NCBI RefSeq assembly: GCF_010731595.1
Contig: NZ_AP022582.1
Span: 186,001-250,000 of the forward strand
DNA from: Mycobacterium seoulense
GTDB lineage: Bacteria > Actinomycetota > Actinomycetes > Mycobacteriales > Mycobacteriaceae
Length of the DNA stretch: 64,000 nt
Direction: 5' to 3'
The position numbers and the translations under genes are program-made. Shown here one piece after another: positions 34,869 to 43,377 of the stretch; position 1 is the first letter of the stretch; the number at the start of each line of letters is the position of its first letter. Below the pieces are notes generated by a model, which was not told where the DNA came from, did no database searches, and was given only the letters and a program-made list of their open reading frames with translations.

Positions 34869-35342
34869 ATGATCTATCGCCTTGCCATCGGGGTGCTCGC
34901 CGCTTTGGCGGTGGCAATCATCGTCCCTGCCGAGGGCCATGCCGATCCGCCGACCAAGTGTTTGACCAACACCCCCAAAGGCAAGCAGGTCTATGTGCCC
35001 TGCGATCTGCTCAACGCCGGCGCCAATTTCCCGCCGGGGCAGCGTTGTCCTCCACCGCTCGAGCAGTACCCGAAAGACGTGGCGGACTGGTGTGGCGAAG
35101 GCCCGGGCCTTGCGACTCCCACACCGGCGAGTCCTACGACCCCGACAAGTCCCGCGAGCCCGACGAGTCCTGTGAAGACGACGCCCACGACACCGACGAC
35201 TCCCACGACATCCACGACTCCCACGACACCGACGACTCTCACGACTCCCACGACACCGACGACTGCCGTGAGCCCGACGACTCCGACGAGTCCGCCGCCG
35301 ACCAGTCCGACGAGTCCTGCGAGCCCGGACAATGGATCGTGA
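34869..35342 (+). CDS. secreted Pro/Thr-rich repeat protein
   Basis: This 157-residue exported protein has a signal peptide (MIYRLAIGVLAALAVAIIVPAEGHA), a small cysteine-containing domain of about 55 residues (four cysteines: KCL, PCD, RCP, WCG) and a C-terminal tail of about 80 residues made almost only of Pro, Thr and Ser in PTT/PTS repeats. Such tails are typical of cell-wall or mannosylated secreted mycobacterial proteins. I know no function for the cysteine domain. The ATG at 34869 gives a normal signal peptide. Confidence 0.8.
   Translation: MIYRLAIGVLAALAVAIIVPAEGHADPPTKCLTNTPKGKQVYVPCDLLNAGANFPPGQRCPPPLEQYPKDVADWCGEGPGLATPTPASPTTPTSPASPTSPVKTTPTTPTTPTTSTTPTTPTTLTTPTTPTTAVSPTTPTSPPPTSPTSPASPDNGS
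35125..35333 (+). repeat. degenerate PT-repeat tract (coding)
   Basis: Short direct repeats of the type CCGACGACTCCCACGA and CCGACGAGTCC recur about every 9-18 bases and encode the Pro-Thr/Ser tail of the protein above. They stay in frame and vary at third positions, so this is a coding low-complexity repeat prone to length change; no spacer architecture is present. Confidence 0.75.
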
Positions 35343-35449
35343 GCGTTGACGCCGTCAAGATCCGAAGGCGAAACCGCGGGTGACGGGGCCATGAGTCCCG
35401 GCCGGCTTTTCCCGTCGGCCCGGGCCAGTTGTCGACGATGGCGGAGTGT

Positions 35450-35881
35450 TCAGAACGGCATCGGCTGGTTGTAGATGGTCCCGGTCTGGTTCTGGACGGG
35501 GTCGGTGCAGGTGATGGTGACGTTCCAGAGCGTGCCCGTCGGGAGCTCGGGCGCGAAGTTCAACTGTTGCTGGCCCCCTTGGTTCAGCTGAAATGTCTGG
35601 TTGAGCGGGGCCATTGGCGTGCCGACGCCCTGGAGTACGTCCATGGTCCCAAAAGTCGGGGTGGCGTTGAAAATGCAGGAGCCGTACGTGCCGGGGCTCC
35701 CGTTGCCGCTGGTGTCTGTGACAGTGACCTGCAGACTCGGAAGGTTGTTCAGCGTTGCCGGTTGGAACTGGACACCGGCGGTGTCGGCCCGGGCGGTTCC
35801 CGCACCGAAGCACAAGACGGCGGACACGGCCACGCCCAGCGCCGAGAGGACCTGGTTTTTCGTCGGGCTGCAGGGGTTCAC
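35450..35881 (-). CDS. secreted protein of unknown function
   Basis: This protein of about 143 residues has a clear signal peptide (NQVLSALGVAVSAVLCFGAGTARA, cleavage before DTAG). The mature part is beta-rich and Thr/Asn/Gln-rich (SLQVTVTDTSGNGSPGTYGSCIFNATP; TLWNVTITCTDPVQ) with two cysteines that could pair, resembling a small immunoglobulin-like secreted domain. I place the start at a GTG (35881) preceded by AAAGGA; an ATG 60 bases upstream would add an unusual leader. It is convergent with the PT-repeat gene. Confidence 0.75.
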   Translation of the reverse strand: MNPCSPTKNQVLSALGVAVSAVLCFGAGTARADTAGVQFQPATLNNLPSLQVTVTDTSGNGSPGTYGSCIFNATPTFGTMDVLQGVGTPMAPLNQTFQLNQGGQQQLNFAPELPTGTLWNVTITCTDPVQNQTGTIYNQPMPF

Positions 35882-36007
35882 GTTGTGCGTCCTTTCGTGG
35901 TCGCGGTGCCCCCCGGCAGTTGTCGCCCACAGAGTAATCACGGGCGACGACCTTGCCCGCGCACGCCACGCCGCACGGGCGAGAGCTTTTCCCGCATTGC
36001 GCGGGTG

Positions 36008-37483
36008 TCATGGCACTGGCCATTCGTGTACTGGGGCACCGCTGCGCGCGTGCTCCGCATACCGCCGGGTCATCTCGCGCAGCGCACCGATGCGTTGCAG
36101 CCCGTGCTCCTCGAGGTAGCGCACCGTCTGGGTCTGCCAGACAGCGCCGGTGCGGCCGCATCGAGCACGCGCTTCGATAACTCCCAGGTACCGGTCTCGG
36201 TCGCTTGCGTCCACACCCCACGCGTCGAGCCCCGCCGCAGCGGCCGGCAGCAGGACGTCACGGATGAGCTGATCGGCGGGGCGGTCGGCGCCGTGCCAGG
36301 ACAGCCGCGCCGCCAGCCCGTCTCGTGCCGCGCGGTGCAGGTTCTGCTCGGCCGCCGCGAAGGACGTCTGAGTCCACGGGGGTGGGTCGCTGTCGGCCAG
36401 CGCGCGGACCAGGCCGTAGTAGAACGCGGCGTTGGCGACCATGTCGACGGGAGTTGGCCCGCTTGGCAACACCCGGTTTTCAATGCGCAGCTGCGGACGC
36501 CCCGCCTGGACGTCATAGACCGGACGGTTCCAGCGCCACACCGTTCCGTTGTGTAGCCGCAGCTCACGCAGGGCCGGAGCGCGTCCGGCCCCCAGGGCGG
36601 CGCCGGGATCCTCGGCTTCCAGCGTCGGAAACAGCGGCCGATACAGCCGCACGAGGTCGTCGAAGAGCTCGACGGGCCCGCTGACCCACCGGTCACCGAG
36701 CCGGACCCGCGCCGGCGCAGCGGCGCGGACCTCCCCGCGGCGGCGGGTGTCGAGCAGCTGCTCCAACAGGGTGATGCGGGTTTCTTGCCATACCTGGCGG
36801 CCCAGCAGGTACGGCGAATTCGCGGCCACCGCGACCTGAGCCCCGGCGATCATCTGCGCGGCGTTGTAGTACGCGGCGAACCGGTCTGGCGGCACCCGCA
36901 GGTGCAGCTGCAGGCTCGTCGTGGCCGCGTCGGGAGCAACCGAGTCGGTTTTGAACTCCACCGGCTCACATCCATCAATCACGCGCACCAGGAACGGCCT
37001 GCGGCGGGCGGCCCTCATGCGGCCGGACAGCAGCGCGTAGCGCGGATTGTGGGAGATCCGCTCGACGGTCAACTCATCGGCGCTCAGGGTGGGCAGCATG
37101 CCGACGGCGACCAGTCGCACACCGAGCCGCTCGATCCGTGCCCGGCACGCATCGAGCACTTCGGCGAGCTCGCGCTCGCTGTCACGCAGTACCCCGCCGT
37201 GCAGCAGGCGTGGAGCGAGGTTCAGCTCGACGTTGAACTGGCCGAGCTCGTGTTGCATGTCCGCTCGGCCCAGCCGGGCAAGGACGGCGTCATTGATCAG
37301 CCGTGGCCGGCCTAACGGATCTACGAGATCGAGCTCGACCTCCATACCGATGGTGTCCTCATGACCGTCGAACCAGCCGCCGTCGACCATGCGCTGCATC
37401 GCGACAACGCACAGCTCGAGCCTGCGGCGCACCTCGTCGTCATGGCCGACAACCAGGGCGGAAGGGTCGATGCGGTCACCCAC
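36008..37483 (-). CDS. glutamate-cysteine ligase family (GCS2-type) carboxylate-amine ligase
   Basis: This 491-residue protein of the GCS2/YbdK ligase class forms an amide bond between a carboxylate and an amino compound using ATP. The family pattern IGMEVELDLVD...LGQFNVELNLAPR, a substrate loop TTSLQLHLRVP and the late LRIENRVLPSGPTPVDMVAN are clear. Mycobacteria make mycothiol rather than glutathione, so glutathione synthesis is unlikely. A gamma-glutamyl ligase for ergothioneine or another small molecule is possible, but the usual ergothioneine genes are not nearby. Confidence 0.82.
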   Translation of the reverse strand: MGDRIDPSALVVGHDDEVRRRLELCVVAMQRMVDGGWFDGHEDTIGMEVELDLVDPLGRPRLINDAVLARLGRADMQHELGQFNVELNLAPRLLHGGVLRDSERELAEVLDACRARIERLGVRLVAVGMLPTLSADELTVERISHNPRYALLSGRMRAARRRPFLVRVIDGCEPVEFKTDSVAPDAATTSLQLHLRVPPDRFAAYYNAAQMIAGAQVAVAANSPYLLGRQVWQETRITLLEQLLDTRRRGEVRAAAPARVRLGDRWVSGPVELFDDLVRLYRPLFPTLEAEDPGAALGAGRAPALRELRLHNGTVWRWNRPVYDVQAGRPQLRIENRVLPSGPTPVDMVANAAFYYGLVRALADSDPPPWTQTSFAAAEQNLHRAARDGLAARLSWHGADRPADQLIRDVLLPAAAAGLDAWGVDASDRDRYLGVIEARARCGRTGAVWQTQTVRYLEEHGLQRIGALREMTRRYAEHARSGAPVHEWPVP

Positions 37484-37622
37484 GGCGCACCTCCCGCGGC
37501 ATAGCTGGACGTGGACCCGCGTAGCGGAGGCCCACTTGGGAATCTAGGCGCATGAGATGGGTCGAGCGACCCTTCGGCGCCGGGACACGGCGCCTCCCTC
37601 AAGCCGCTGCCCGGGCGGGTTC

Positions 37623-38381
37623 TCAGTTGCCTGCCTCGATTGCCGCGACGCGGGCGGCCGCGTCGGATCCGCAGAAGCGCTGGAGGTCCACCCCGCCCGC
37701 GGCCAGCAAGTCGTCGATGCGGCGTTTCAGGTCGCCCGAGGACAGGTGCGCATACAGGTTGGCACCAGGACAAGAGGTCGACGCGAGGTCCCGATGGCCC
37801 GCCAGTGTGGCGGTCGCGACCCGAAAGTTCTGGGCGGCCCACGCAAACGCCCGCGCGGCCCCCTGAAGCTGGGCCTCCGACACGGCCTCCTGGTCGAAGT
37901 CGCCCTCGCAGAGGACCAGGAAATGACCCGTCGTGTCGTAGTCGGTCGCGGTGTCGCCCGCGATTTCGGTGCTCCGGAGTTCGTAGATGTTGCCATTGCG
38001 GTCGACGCCGACGTGATAGGCGATGTCGACCCACCCGTGCTGATCCTGGTGGTACCGCTGATCCTGCCGGAGGCGGCCCGGGGCATATCGGTTGTCACCG
38101 AGGACGACAGCCTCGTGGTGGAGCGTCATCCGGGTGATGGTGTGGCGCTTCCCGCCAGAGCGGGCCGGCCGCGCGCCCCACGCATCTCGACATAGCAACA
38201 ACGCCGAAGCGGTTGCCGTCAGGCCGACGCTCGTCGTCGACGTCGCGGCAGGAGACGTCGAGCAACCGCCGATCATGGACGCCACGCCCATGCCGCCGGC
38301 CACCCCCAACAGCCGGCGGCGACTGACAACGGCCGGCGGTTCATGGGTCCGGCCGGGCGCGGGCTCGCACACCGTCCTCAC
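37623..38381 (-). CDS. Tat-exported lipoprotein N-acetylmuramoyl-L-alanine amidase (PGRP/amidase_2 type)
   Basis: This protein of about 252 residues has a twin-arginine signal (SRRRLLGVAGGMGVASMIGGC) ending in a lipobox with Cys40, so it is probably a Tat-exported lipoprotein. The catalytic domain has zinc-ligand patterns MTLHHEAV near residue 85 and LAGHRDLASTSCPG near residue 195, as in peptidoglycan-cleaving amidases. The start is placed at a GTG at 38381. It is divergent from the serine hydrolase, another cell-envelope enzyme. Confidence 0.85.
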   Translation of the reverse strand: MRTVCEPAPGRTHEPPAVVSRRRLLGVAGGMGVASMIGGCSTSPAATSTTSVGLTATASALLLCRDAWGARPARSGGKRHTITRMTLHHEAVVLGDNRYAPGRLRQDQRYHQDQHGWVDIAYHVGVDRNGNIYELRSTEIAGDTATDYDTTGHFLVLCEGDFDQEAVSEAQLQGAARAFAWAAQNFRVATATLAGHRDLASTSCPGANLYAHLSSGDLKRRIDDLLAAGGVDLQRFCGSDAAARVAAIEAGN

Positions 38382-38476
38382 GATACGGGCGTGATCGGGC
38401 AGCGAGGGATGCGTTTCGTTGTCTTGACGCCGCCCAGATCCGAACACAAAATCGCAGTCAACGAGATGAGCTTCAG

Positions 38477-40015
38477 ATGAATCGACCGGCCGCCACAGGT
38501 TTCCGCGATGCCGTGCGAACCGCGCTCGCCGCCGGGACTGCCTTCCTTGCAATGACCGCGGCTTGCTCGCGTGGCGACACCGGACCACCGGCGTCGGGCG
38601 CAAGCACGCAGGCTCCCAGACCGGACGTCGCGACAGTCGTCACACCGCCCGACCCGGCTCCCGCCTTCGATTTCGCGCCCGTCTCCAAGCTGATCAACCA
38701 AGCGATTGCGGCAAACAAGCTGCCCGGCGCCGTGGTTGAGGTCGGTCACGGCGGCAAGGCTGTCTTCCACCGGGCCTACGGCTCCCGCAAGCTTGCGGGC
38801 GAACCCGGGCTGGACGGGTCGCCCACGCCCGCGGAGCCGATGACCGAGGACACGCTGTTCGATTTGGCGTCGTTGACGAAGAGCCTCGCGACGGCGACTG
38901 CCGTCATGCAGCTCTACGAGCAAGGAAAGGTCGGATTCGACGATCCCGTGCAGCGGTACTTGCCCGACTTCAACACCACGAACGATCCGCACCGCGCGCA
39001 GGTGTCCGTTCGCATGCTCCTCACCCACACGTCCGGTGAAACGGGCGACGTCAATCTGGGGGACCCGTGGGGACTGGACAAAGCCGACAAAGGGGAGGGC
39101 ATTCATCGCGCCCTCACCACGCCGCTGGAGTCGACGCCCGGTGGTGGTTTCCGCTACTCCGACATCAACTTCATCCTGCTCGGCGCGCTGGTCGAAAAGC
39201 TCACCGGTGAGGAGTTGGACGTCTACGTTCGGCGGCGCGTGTTCGAGCCGCTCGGCATGGCCGACACCCGCTACCTTCCCCCCGCCAAAGCGTGTGGTCC
39301 GCACTCGACGATCGGAGCCGCGGTCGCCTGGGCTCCCGCGCAGCAAGACGGGCCGGCGGACGCCTGCCCCGCGGGTACATGGAGCACCGGTCTCTTGCCG
39401 CGCATCGCGCCGACGGCGCGTGACGAAGAGGGCAGGGCCGATCCGGGCAAGAATCCCGATCTTGATCACCTGCTCCGGGGCACCGTGCAGGACACGACGG
39501 CGCGGCGCATGGGTGGGGTGGCCGGGCATGCCGGCGTGTTCTCGACGGCCCACGATGTCGGCATCTTCGCGCAGGCACTGCTTGACCGGCTCGCGGGCAG
39601 ACCGAGCGAATTCCCTTTGGCACAACCAACTCTCGAGTTGATGACGACTCCGCAGCAGCCCGGACATACGCCCGGCCAACTCCAGGCGGCCAACGATGCC
39701 ACCCGCGCGGCCGTCGCGAAGAGACCGAACAAAGCCGATCCGCTGCTCGCGCCGCGCTATCCGGCGATCGCCGGTCAGAACCTGCGCGGCTTCGGCTGGG
39801 ATATCGACACGGGCCAGTCCACGGCGCGCGGCGCGGTCTTCCCGATCGGTAGCTTCGGGCACACCGGCTTCACCGGAACCTCGGTGTGGATGGACCCCCG
39901 CTCCGATACCTACATCGTCGTGCTCGCGAACTCGATCCACACGCGCGGCAGTCCACCGATGTCGGATCTGCGTGGCGAGGTCGCGACGGCGACCGCACAG
40001 GCCCTGGGCCTCTAG
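38477..40015 (+). CDS. serine hydrolase lipoprotein (beta-lactamase/esterase class C fold)
   Basis: This 512-residue protein has a lipoprotein signal ending at Cys30 (TAFLAMTAAC). The class-C beta-lactamase/penicillin-binding fold is marked by the catalytic S132-L-T-K135, by YSD in GGFRYSDINF and by the late GHTGFTG. Members hydrolyse peptidoglycan peptides, esters or beta-lactams. Its stop codon shares a CTAG with the convergent M15 peptidase gene. The nearby amidase and M15 peptidase suggest a cell-wall remodelling cluster. Confidence 0.88.
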   Translation: MNRPAATGFRDAVRTALAAGTAFLAMTAACSRGDTGPPASGASTQAPRPDVATVVTPPDPAPAFDFAPVSKLINQAIAANKLPGAVVEVGHGGKAVFHRAYGSRKLAGEPGLDGSPTPAEPMTEDTLFDLASLTKSLATATAVMQLYEQGKVGFDDPVQRYLPDFNTTNDPHRAQVSVRMLLTHTSGETGDVNLGDPWGLDKADKGEGIHRALTTPLESTPGGGFRYSDINFILLGALVEKLTGEELDVYVRRRVFEPLGMADTRYLPPAKACGPHSTIGAAVAWAPAQQDGPADACPAGTWSTGLLPRIAPTARDEEGRADPGKNPDLDHLLRGTVQDTTARRMGGVAGHAGVFSTAHDVGIFAQALLDRLAGRPSEFPLAQPTLELMTTPQQPGHTPGQLQAANDATRAAVAKRPNKADPLLAPRYPAIAGQNLRGFGWDIDTGQSTARGAVFPIGSFGHTGFTGTSVWMDPRSDTYIVVLANSIHTRGSPPMSDLRGEVATATAQALGL

Positions 40016-40770
40016 GGCCGCTCGAAGTGCTGGTAGTCGAGGGGAGCCGTCCACTCGCCACCCCAGCGCCAGCCACGATCCGTGAACACGCGCACCGCCG
40101 GGTCGCCGACGTGTAAGAGCCCCGGGTCGGTGCGGTTGCGGTCCAGGTAGGCCGCCGCGTTCTCCGGTTCGAAATAGCCGCTGGCGTAGAGACACGGGTT
40201 GACACGCGGGTTGAGATCGATCGCCCGGCCGTAAGCGTGCGGAGACCAGTCGTTGGTTCCCGGGATGTGCCGGCAGTTGAACGCCGAAGTGTTGTTGTCC
40301 TCCATGGATAACTCGTCATCGGCGCCCGGGTAGTGGTCGACCGTGCCGATCTTCTCGACGGGATAGCGCAGTCGGTAAAGCTGCTCGAAGATGGCGATGA
40401 CCTCCGGCGCCAGGTCTTCATGCACGATCAGTGCACCGCGATGCGTCTGGCCGTCGAAACCGATGTGGTCGACGTCGACCCGTCGCAGCCGCTCCGCCTC
40501 GACCGGGCACCCCGGCCGCCAGCTCTCGCCGAGTTCGGCCGCGGTGACGGGCGACACGGTGCCACCGGTGGGTGCCGGCGGCACACTGGCCGACGAGGCG
40601 GCGGTCGGCGCTGACGCTGTGGCGGACCGCGCCGGTGTCGCCGCAGGAGGTGGCTGCGCAGCGGTGCACTGCACCAGCACCAGACATGCTGCGAGCATTC
40701 CCGTCACCGCGGTACCCCGCCGCTCGACGGGCGTCAACGGGGATGAGTCCTCACCGCTTGCTTCTTCCAT
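40012..40770 (-). CDS. M15-family metallopeptidase lipoprotein (D-Ala-D-Ala carboxypeptidase-like)
   Basis: This 252-residue protein has a lipobox LVQC at Cys35, an Ala/Pro/Ser linker to about residue 75 and a peptidase domain. Zinc ligands are visible as SPHAYGRAIDLNP and the late DYQHFE. Such enzymes trim D-amino-acid-containing peptides of peptidoglycan. The hydrophobic stretch starts only at residue 22, so the signal has a long N-terminal region; a later ATG at codon 25 would leave too short a signal. Confidence 0.87.
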   Translation of the reverse strand: MEEASGEDSSPLTPVERRGTAVTGMLAACLVLVQCTAAQPPPAATPARSATASAPTAASSASVPPAPTGGTVSPVTAAELGESWRPGCPVEAERLRRVDVDHIGFDGQTHRGALIVHEDLAPEVIAIFEQLYRLRYPVEKIGTVDHYPGADDELSMEDNNTSAFNCRHIPGTNDWSPHAYGRAIDLNPRVNPCLYASGYFEPENAAAYLDRNRTDPGLLHVGDPAVRVFTDRGWRWGGEWTAPLDYQHFERP

Positions 40771-40905
40771 CCGCGCAAGGCCGCCGCGATAAGCGGTTCG
40801 GCCCGACAGCCCGGTGCCACGCTACCCGGGTTCGTGCGATGCCTGTTCTGATCAGGCGGATTGTGATCCTTTTGCGCAAGTGGCCCCGCCGCATACCTTC
40901 CCGGG

Positions 40906-42204
40906 GTGACATCGAATGTGGGCAGACTCCCGACCCAGGTACCTAGAGCCATACCCACGACGCTCAAGCAGGCGCTCTTCGTCGCAGTGACAGCGGGACT
41001 CGGCTACGGCTTCGACTCGTACGCGGTGAACATCTACGGTTTGGTGCTGCCGGACATCAAGAAGACGTTGCACATCACCGACGCTGAGGCCGGGTACATC
41101 GGTTCGATCTTCTTGCTGGGCTACACAATCGGCACCATCGGCTTCGGATACGCTGCCGACCGGTGGGGGCGCAAAACCACGCTCGGAGCGTCGATCCTGC
41201 TCTACGGCATCACCACTTCGTTGGCCGGGCTCACGGCGAATGTGGCCGCCTTCACCGGGCTTCGCTTCCTCACCGGTGTGGGCGGTGCCGGCGAACTCGC
41301 CGTCGGTGCGCCCTACACCGCCGAAGTCTGGCCGGCGAAGACGCGCGCCCTCGGAGTCGGCGGGGTAATCTTCTCCTTCTTCTCGCTCGGCTATGTCCTC
41401 GCGGCGGCCGTCGCGCTGGCCCTGGTCCCGCGCTTCGGTTGGCAATCCGCGTTCGTCGTGGCGATCGTCCCGGCCGTCGTCCTATTCCTCGTCAGGCGGG
41501 GTATCGCCGAGTCGCACCGGTACACCGATGTGCAGACCAGGGTCGACAACGGGGCTACCAAGCCACGACTTTGGCAACTTCCCGGCGTGCGTAGGCGACT
41601 CATCTCCGGCTGGCTCATCTACACCGCCAACGCGGTTGGCTACTGGGGCGTGACCGTCTTCCTGACGACGTACATCGTCAAGAGGTTCCACGCCTCCTCG
41701 ATCGACGCGATCCGCTACGCGCTGGTGTTCTTCCTGCTGCAGGTCGTCTTCGTCTACATGGGAACCGCGCTCGCCGATTGGGTGGGCAGGCGCCCCTCGG
41801 CGATCCTCGCCGGAGTGATCGAGTTGATCTCAACGATCCTGGCCGCCACCTCCCACTCGTTGGACAGATATCTGATCTTCGGTGCGATCGCCATCGCCAC
41901 GCTCGGTTGGCTTTGGGGCGTCGGTGACACCTACGTTTCAGAGCTCTTCCCAACCGTGTTGCGCGGCACCGGTTTCGGCATCGCCGTTGGCGGCGGCCGC
42001 GTCGCCTCCATCGCGGCCCCGGCCGTGGTCGGTTGGGGCATCACGCATTACGGGCTCGAGACGCCGTATCTGGCGCTCGCCGGCCTGTGGGCGCTGACGC
42101 TGGTCGGCTACTCGATTGGACCGGAGACCAAAGGGAAGGAACTCGAAGACCTGGCTGACGAGGCCCTCACAGAAGACCTCGTGCCGGTCCGGCCGAAGAA
42201 ATGA
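40906..42204 (+). CDS. MFS transporter (sugar/organic-acid porter type)
   Basis: This 432-residue major facilitator has 12 predicted helices. The loop-2 motif GYAADRWGRKTTLG and its repeat ALADWVGRRPSA in the second half are typical, and FGYGFDSYAVNIYG-like first-helix residues resemble aromatic-acid or metabolite:H+ symporters. The start is a GTG at 40906. No neighbouring catabolic gene reveals the substrate. Confidence 0.88.
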   Translation: MTSNVGRLPTQVPRAIPTTLKQALFVAVTAGLGYGFDSYAVNIYGLVLPDIKKTLHITDAEAGYIGSIFLLGYTIGTIGFGYAADRWGRKTTLGASILLYGITTSLAGLTANVAAFTGLRFLTGVGGAGELAVGAPYTAEVWPAKTRALGVGGVIFSFFSLGYVLAAAVALALVPRFGWQSAFVVAIVPAVVLFLVRRGIAESHRYTDVQTRVDNGATKPRLWQLPGVRRRLISGWLIYTANAVGYWGVTVFLTTYIVKRFHASSIDAIRYALVFFLLQVVFVYMGTALADWVGRRPSAILAGVIELISTILAATSHSLDRYLIFGAIAIATLGWLWGVGDTYVSELFPTVLRGTGFGIAVGGGRVASIAAPAVVGWGITHYGLETPYLALAGLWALTLVGYSIGPETKGKELEDLADEALTEDLVPVRPKK

Positions 42205-42255
42205 GCGGCTGCCGATGCGCGGGATCGCCTGCGGCACATGCGACCACGGCCGACG

Positions 42256-43152
42256 TCAGGACGGACGCGCCACGATCACCGGGGCCTTGGCCCTGGCGAC
42301 CACCGCCGCCCCGACCGATCCCAGCAACCTGCCCCTGAACCGGCTGCAGCCGTGGCTGCCGACCACGATCAATTGCGCCCGTTCGGACGCCTTGATCAGC
42401 CAACGTGCCGGATCACCGATTTCGATCCTGCGATCGATCCCCACCTCGGGATAGCGTTCGTGCCAACCGGCCAGCCGTTCAGCCAGCGTCTCCTCCTCCT
42501 CGGATAGCTGAGCGTCCCATTTCGAGTCTTGGTACAACGTCCTGGAGCCGGAGGCTCGGGGATCAGCCCAGGCGTGCAGAGCCATCAGGCCGACACCGCG
42601 CCGGGAGGCTTCTTCGAATGCGATAGCGGTCGCCGCTTCCGACGCTGGCGAGCCGTCGATGCCCACCAGCACCGGCGCCGGCTCGTCGTCGCCGATCGTG
42701 GGTTTGTCGTGGACTACGGCGACCGGGCACTGCGCGTGGTAAACCAATGCCGAACTGACCGAGCCCAGGAAGCCGCCGGCCATCACCCCGCCATGCCCCC
42801 GGTAGCCGACCACGACCATCTCCACCCCGCTGGAGAGGCCGACGAGCGTCGGGACGGTGGCCGAACGCAACACCTTGCTGTCGATCCGCACCGGGTCCCG
42901 CTCACCCGTGTGCTCCTCGGCGACCTTGATCGCCGAGGAGACGAAATCGCGTGCCCGCTGGTCCTGCCGCTGCCGCAGGTCGGCCAGCGCGGCGGCCTCG
43001 AACCACTCCGGTAACAGGGCGTCGACGACGTGGACCAGAGCCAGCGGCGCATTCCGCAGCGCCGCGTCGCGGGCTGCCCACCGGACCGCACCCAGTGCCG
43101 CTGCCGAGCCATCAACCGCTACCAAGATCGCGCCACGTGGTGGTTGCCACAT
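42256..43152 (-). CDS. tandem universal stress protein
   Basis: This 298-residue protein carries two UspA domains. Each has the ATP-binding pattern: VGYRGHGGVMAGGFLGSVSSALV in the first half and VGSHGCSRFRGRLLGSVGAAVV in the second. Tandem Usp proteins of this type (Rv2005c/Rv2623-like) belong to the DosR dormancy regulon in M. tuberculosis. A DosR-like element lies 88-100 bases upstream (43240-43252). The ATG at 43152 starts the first domain; the longer open frame upstream is not plausible. Confidence 0.92.
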   Translation of the reverse strand: MWQPPRGAILVAVDGSAAALGAVRWAARDAALRNAPLALVHVVDALLPEWFEAAALADLRQRQDQRARDFVSSAIKVAEEHTGERDPVRIDSKVLRSATVPTLVGLSSGVEMVVVGYRGHGGVMAGGFLGSVSSALVYHAQCPVAVVHDKPTIGDDEPAPVLVGIDGSPASEAATAIAFEEASRRGVGLMALHAWADPRASGSRTLYQDSKWDAQLSEEEETLAERLAGWHERYPEVGIDRRIEIGDPARWLIKASERAQLIVVGSHGCSRFRGRLLGSVGAAVVARAKAPVIVARPS

Positions 43153-43216
43153 CTGAAGTTCTTCCTGATCGGTGATGTACCCACCGGCAGGATCACCCGG
43201 GGCGGCCGTGACTGTC

Positions 43217-43252
43217 AGGGCCGAAACGATGCAAACCGAAGGACCAATGGCA
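43217..43252 (-). promoter_or_regulatory. DosR-like element upstream of the universal stress gene
   Basis: AGGACCAATGGCA at 43240-43252 shares the 11-mer GGACCAATGGC, with at most one mismatch, with both boxes upstream of norB, and has the same orientation relative to its downstream gene. A weaker partner, AGGGCCGAAACGA, begins at 43217, 23 bases away. It is less close to the canonical DosR consensus than the norB boxes. Confidence 0.4.
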
Positions 43253-43377
43253 CCGCGTGCGGCGCATGCCGCACGCTGGCCGACTCGACGCCACGAAGGA
43301 TTGATAGCCTTCGACACACGGCGCCAGACGTCGGCACTACCGACCTCCCTGGAGGAGTCCATGCGCAGGAGCGCGTC

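Noticed and set aside
35125..35333. Possible CRISPR-like repeat array
   Set aside because: The repeats are short, irregular and in frame with a Pro-Thr coding tail; there are no unique spacers and no cas genes.
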